Both the position numbers and the translations under genes were made by a program. From assembly GCA_937880845.1 (NCBI GenBank), contig CALFLL010000012.1, positions 13,204 to 77,203 on the forward strand: DNA of 64,000 nucleotides, in the 5' to 3' direction. This DNA is from an uncultured Drancourtella sp. (GTDB lineage: Bacteria; Bacillota; Clostridia; Lachnospirales; Lachnospiraceae). The notes below the pieces were generated by a model. That model was not told the DNA's origin, did no database searches, and was given only the letters and a program-made list of their open reading frames with translations. Positions 61,189 through 64,000 of this stretch are shown here, piece by piece. Each line of letters begins with the position of its first letter. The stretch's first letter is position 1.

Positions 61189-61699
61189 ACAGCAGATGTG
61201 TCATGATATAGGCGTAAATCTCCTGATTGCGGGCATTCCAGTTGGCAACGATGGTTTCGGCCTCCTCCTCTGAAGGAACAGTGATGGTCAAGTCGATCAA
61301 AGGAATGGAATGTTCGATTACCTGACAGCGTACGGAAAGTTCTCCGTTTGTATTACGATAATAATCTGCTTTTACAGAAACCTCGTTTTTCAAAGAAAAT
61401 TTCTTTTCCACAAAGAAGTCCTGAATATCTTCCTTGATGGCATCTGAAATTTTGTTTTCAAAGAAGGAGATGGATTCTTTACCTTCTTCGGTCAGGTGAT
61501 ATAAAGTACGGTTATGTGTCGTTTCTTCGCGGATCAGTCCGGATTCGGAAAGTTCAGAAAGAACTTTCTGCAAAGTAAAGTAAGTCGTATATCCTTTGCC
61601 GAGTATAAAATCGGAAATCTGTGCATTGGTAAGGGGAAAATCCACCTTATCCAACATATACAGGATGATCAGTTTATATAGAGTAAATGTTTCCGACAT
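61187..61699 (-). CDS. DUF4364 family winged-helix-like protein
   Basis: 170 residues. The N-terminus (LYKLIILYMLDKVDFPLTNA, FTLQKVLSELSESGLIREE, TLYHLTEEGKESI) is a PadR/MarR-like winged-helix layout. The C-terminal half (VKADYYRNTNGELSVRCQVI, IDLTITVPSEEEAETIVANW) is the DUF4364 domain. Common in Lachnospiraceae; the role is unknown, perhaps DNA binding. It is third after the malic enzyme and radical SAM genes. Confidence 0.88.
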   Translation of the reverse strand: MSETFTLYKLIILYMLDKVDFPLTNAQISDFILGKGYTTYFTLQKVLSELSESGLIREETTHNRTLYHLTEEGKESISFFENKISDAIKEDIQDFFVEKKFSLKNEVSVKADYYRNTNGELSVRCQVIEHSIPLIDLTITVPSEEEAETIVANWNARNQEIYAYIMTHLL

Positions 61700-61714
61700 T
61701 GTTAATTCTCCTTC

Positions 61715-62653
61715 CTAAAGGGGCAGATAATCTTTTCCCTGCCAGATATCATTTTCTTTAAAGCGTTTTTCCATTTGATTCAGAACAAGCCGTTTATTGC
61801 CGGTCCACAAAGGAGCTTCCAGCAAAGCTTTTGGACCATCTCCGGTCAGACGATGGATTACAATATCCGGACGGAGATGGCAGATACATGTTCCGAGGAA
61901 ATCCAGATAGTCGTCCATGGCAGGAAGAGGGAACGGATGCTCTTTATAATAGGCATAAAGATCCGTATCTTTTAAAACATGAAGAAGCTGAAGCTTGATC
62001 CCCTGGATATCCATCCGGTTGAGATAGTGGATCGTATCCAACATATCTTTCTTTGATTCTCCCGGAAGATATAAGATGGTATGAACAATCACGGGAATCC
62101 CTTCTCTTCGGAGACGGGATACAGCGTCTTCAAAAACGGGAAGATCGTACCCTCGGCGGATGAAGCCGGCTGTTTGGCTGTGAATGGTCTGAAGACCAAG
62201 TTCAATCCAGACGGGTTTGATTTGGTTCAGTTCGGAAAGAAGCAGGATTACATCCTCTTCAAGGCAATCCGGTCTGGTGGCAACAGAAAGAATTTTTACT
62301 TCCGGATCTGAGATGGCTTCTGTAAAAACGGAACGAAGTTTTTCCAACGGACCGTAAGTATTTGTGTATGCCTGAAAATAGGCAATATAAGAGTGACCGG
62401 AATATTTGTTTTTTAAATTTTCCTTTTCGCAGGCGAGTTGCCGGGAAATGCTAAGAGAAGAAGAAGCGGCAAAATCTCCGCTTCCTCCCCGGCTGCAAAA
62501 GATGCATCCTCTTGTACCGCATGTGCCGTCCCGGTTGGGACAGGTAAATCCCGGATTTAAAGAAAGCTTATATACCTTTTCATGGAATATGCTTTTTAAA
62601 TAATAATCTAAAGAATAGTACCGTTTTCCTCCCCAACGTATGGCTGTTTTCAT
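61715..62653 (-). CDS. TIGR01212 family radical SAM protein
   Basis: 312 residues. It begins with RYYSLDYYLKSIFHEKVYKL and has the Cys motif region LNPGFTCPNRDGTCGTRGCI followed by FCSRGGSGDF. The radical SAM core continues with YFQAYTNTYGPLEKL, ATRPDCLEEDV, WIELGLQTIHSQTAGFIRRG and GIPVIVHTILYLPGESKKDM. The family has no settled reaction (related to YhcC of Escherichia coli). The start is two bases from the malic enzyme stop, so the genes are coupled. Confidence 0.92.
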   Translation of the reverse strand: MKTAIRWGGKRYYSLDYYLKSIFHEKVYKLSLNPGFTCPNRDGTCGTRGCIFCSRGGSGDFAASSSLSISRQLACEKENLKNKYSGHSYIAYFQAYTNTYGPLEKLRSVFTEAISDPEVKILSVATRPDCLEEDVILLLSELNQIKPVWIELGLQTIHSQTAGFIRRGYDLPVFEDAVSRLRREGIPVIVHTILYLPGESKKDMLDTIHYLNRMDIQGIKLQLLHVLKDTDLYAYYKEHPFPLPAMDDYLDFLGTCICHLRPDIVIHRLTGDGPKALLEAPLWTGNKRLVLNQMEKRFKENDIWQGKDYLPL

Positions 62654-62655
62654 GA

Positions 62656-63813
62656 TTAAATAAGAGCCTTTACGGCAGCACTGACTACATCGGCAACCCG
62701 TGGGTCAAAAGCTTCCGGCAAAATGTTTGTTTCACTTAATTCCTCATCAGGAATCAGTCCTGCAATGGCAAGAGCGGTGGCAAGTTTCATTTCTTCCGTG
62801 ATCTGTGTTGCTCCACCTTCAAGAGCACCCTTGAAAATGCCAGGGAATGCAATAACATTGTTTACCTGGTTCGGGAAATCGCTTCGTCCGGTACCAACGA
62901 CCCTGGCTCCTGCTTCTTTTGCAAGATCCGGCATGATTTCCGGAACAGGATTTGCCATGGCAAACAGAATGGCATCTTTATTCATGGAAGAAACCATTTC
63001 TTTTGTGATGATGTTCGGAGCGGATACACCCACAAAAATGTCGGCACCTTTTAATGCGTCTGCCAGTGTACCGTGAAGCTGGGACGGGTTGGTAGCTTCC
63101 GCCATTTTCTGCTGCATCCAGTTTAAATTTGGGGAATCTTTTGAAATGATACCATTGATATCACACATGGTCACATCTCGGAATCCATATGTGAGAAGAA
63201 GCTTGGTAATGGCGATTCCTGCAGAGCCTGCTCCGTTTACTACAACACGGCAGTTTTCTTTTTCTTTCTTTACTACTTTCAGTGCGTTGATGATACCGGC
63301 AAGGACCACGATGGCAGTACCATGCTGGTCATCATGGAAGACAGGAATATTAAGCAGTTCTTTTAAGCGTTCCTCGATTTCGAAACATCTTGGTGCAGAA
63401 ATATCTTCCAGATTGATTCCGCCGAAAGCAGGAGCAATGTTAACAACCGTCTTGATGATCTCTTCCGTATCCTGTGTATCAAGACAGATCGGAACGGCAT
63501 TGACTCCGCCGAATTCTTTAAAAAGAACAGCCTTTCCTTCCATAACAGGCATAGCGGCATAAGCGCCGATGTTTCCAAGACCTAAAACGGCACTTCCGTC
63601 AGAAACGACGGCGATAGTGTTTGCTTTTATTGTATATTTATAAGCGGCATGTTTATCTTTCGCAATGACTTTACATGGTTCGGCAACACCGGGAGTGTAA
63701 GCAATCGCCAGATCCTCTCTGGAATTTACATGGGCTTTTGCTGTTGTTTCCAGTTTGCCGTTCCATTCTTCATGCATCTTCAATGCTTTTTCCAATGTGT
63801 TATTTGCAGACAT
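62656..63813 (-). CDS. NAD(P)-dependent malic enzyme
   Basis: 385 residues, the short bacterial form. It oxidatively decarboxylates malate to pyruvate. It has AIAYTPGVAEPCKVIAKD, GLGNIGAYAAMPVMEGKA, ISAPRCFEIEERLKELL, VFHDDQHGTAIVVLAG and the nucleotide loop VVVNGAGSAGIAITKLLL. The end FDPRVADVVSAAVKALI is typical. First gene of the minus-strand unit. Coenzyme preference cannot be read reliably. Confidence 0.94.
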   Translation of the reverse strand: MSANNTLEKALKMHEEWNGKLETTAKAHVNSREDLAIAYTPGVAEPCKVIAKDKHAAYKYTIKANTIAVVSDGSAVLGLGNIGAYAAMPVMEGKAVLFKEFGGVNAVPICLDTQDTEEIIKTVVNIAPAFGGINLEDISAPRCFEIEERLKELLNIPVFHDDQHGTAIVVLAGIINALKVVKKEKENCRVVVNGAGSAGIAITKLLLTYGFRDVTMCDINGIISKDSPNLNWMQQKMAEATNPSQLHGTLADALKGADIFVGVSAPNIITKEMVSSMNKDAILFAMANPVPEIMPDLAKEAGARVVGTGRSDFPNQVNNVIAFPGIFKGALEGGATQITEEMKLATALAIAGLIPDEELSETNILPEAFDPRVADVVSAAVKALI

Positions 63814-63869
63814 AATCTTTTCACCTTTTCTTCTATATTTTAATGTACGTTCTGTGTACCTACCATTCC

Positions 63870-63898
63870 ATCATACCATTGTTAAAAGTGGGGTGCAA
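63870..63898 (-). promoter_or_regulatory. Candidate promoter of the malic enzyme operon
   Basis: On the minus strand TTGCAC (63893-63898) and TATGAT (63870-63875) with a 17-base spacer, about 57 bases before the ATG. The last 100 bases of the window hold no gene; a weak plus-strand TATACT (63941-63946) may belong to a gene beyond the end. Confidence 0.5.
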
Positions 63899-64000
63899 TT
63901 AAATTTTCAAAAAAGACTTTTCAATTTAAAAAATGTGATGTATACTTTAATTAGTGTCTGCTGAGCAAACTGAAAACACTTGATTTTACTGACTTTTGCC

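Overview
The window looks like a chromosome segment of a spore-forming, anaerobic gut Firmicute, most likely a Lachnospiraceae member. The grounds are low-to-moderate GC content, the cell-division and sporulation order murD-ftsW-divIB-ftsZ-spoIIGA-sigE-sigG, a SCIFF ranthipeptide locus beside a fused secDF, the relA-MBL-hemZ-hisS-aspS order of Clostridia, a choloylglycine (bile salt) hydrolase, and DUF3990/DUF3791 and Rpn-type accessory genes. No species is claimed.

Region by region. 1-3.8 kb: the end of the division cluster (murD fragment, ftsW, divIB, ftsZ), closed by a strong terminator. 3.8-8 kb: a sporulation module with a Spo0A-type promoter, the spoIIGA protease, pro-sigma-E, a beta-CASP RNase-like enzyme and sigma-G. 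8-15.3 kb: housekeeping genes (HAD phosphatase, pth, mfd, a PrsA-like lipoprotein, yqeY). 15.3-16.7 kb: a small accessory patch on the minus strand with a translationally coupled DUF3791/DUF3990 cassette. 16.8-31.2 kb: spoVT, the ranthipeptide locus (precursor scfA and radical SAM maturase scfB), secDF, recJ, relA, a glyoxalase II-like enzyme, hemZ, hisS and aspS.

31.2-43.7 kb is the most distinctive part. A BTAD-type regulator is preceded by a run of ten G over its ribosome binding site, and is followed by a small protein with a C-terminal domain called here the 'WQG' domain. After an inserted MNT/HEPN pair and a nuclease remnant comes a surface operon. It holds a second WQG protein, a 1053-residue von Willebrand A-like secreted protein, several TasA/camelysin-like proteins with SipW-type signal peptides, one intact SipW signal peptidase, and two membrane-anchored exported proteins. 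I see no sortase gene and no classical LPXTG motif, so this looks like a SipW-processed fibre or matrix locus rather than a sortase pilus. Inside it, a deletion has fused the front of a second sipW to the back of a TasA-like gene, breaking both.

43.7-47.7 kb is a patchwork of accessory genes and wreckage: an Rpn-family protein, remnants of an ATPase system, a bile salt hydrolase at the 3' flank of two tRNA-Gly genes, a pentapeptide-repeat protein and the remains of a second DUF3990 gene. 47.7-49.9 kb is a folate/thymidylate operon (folT-thyA-dfr) under a THF riboswitch. From 49.9 kb onward the content is mostly housekeeping: methyltransferase, hslO, nadE, S1 protein, Mn-dependent pyrophosphatase, flavin reductase, amino acid permease, polysaccharide deacetylase, tcdA, rarA, then on the minus strand a malic enzyme, a radical SAM protein and a DUF4364 regulator.

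All assignments come from reading the sequence. Promoters, attenuators and the functional story of the surface locus are inferences, marked as such.
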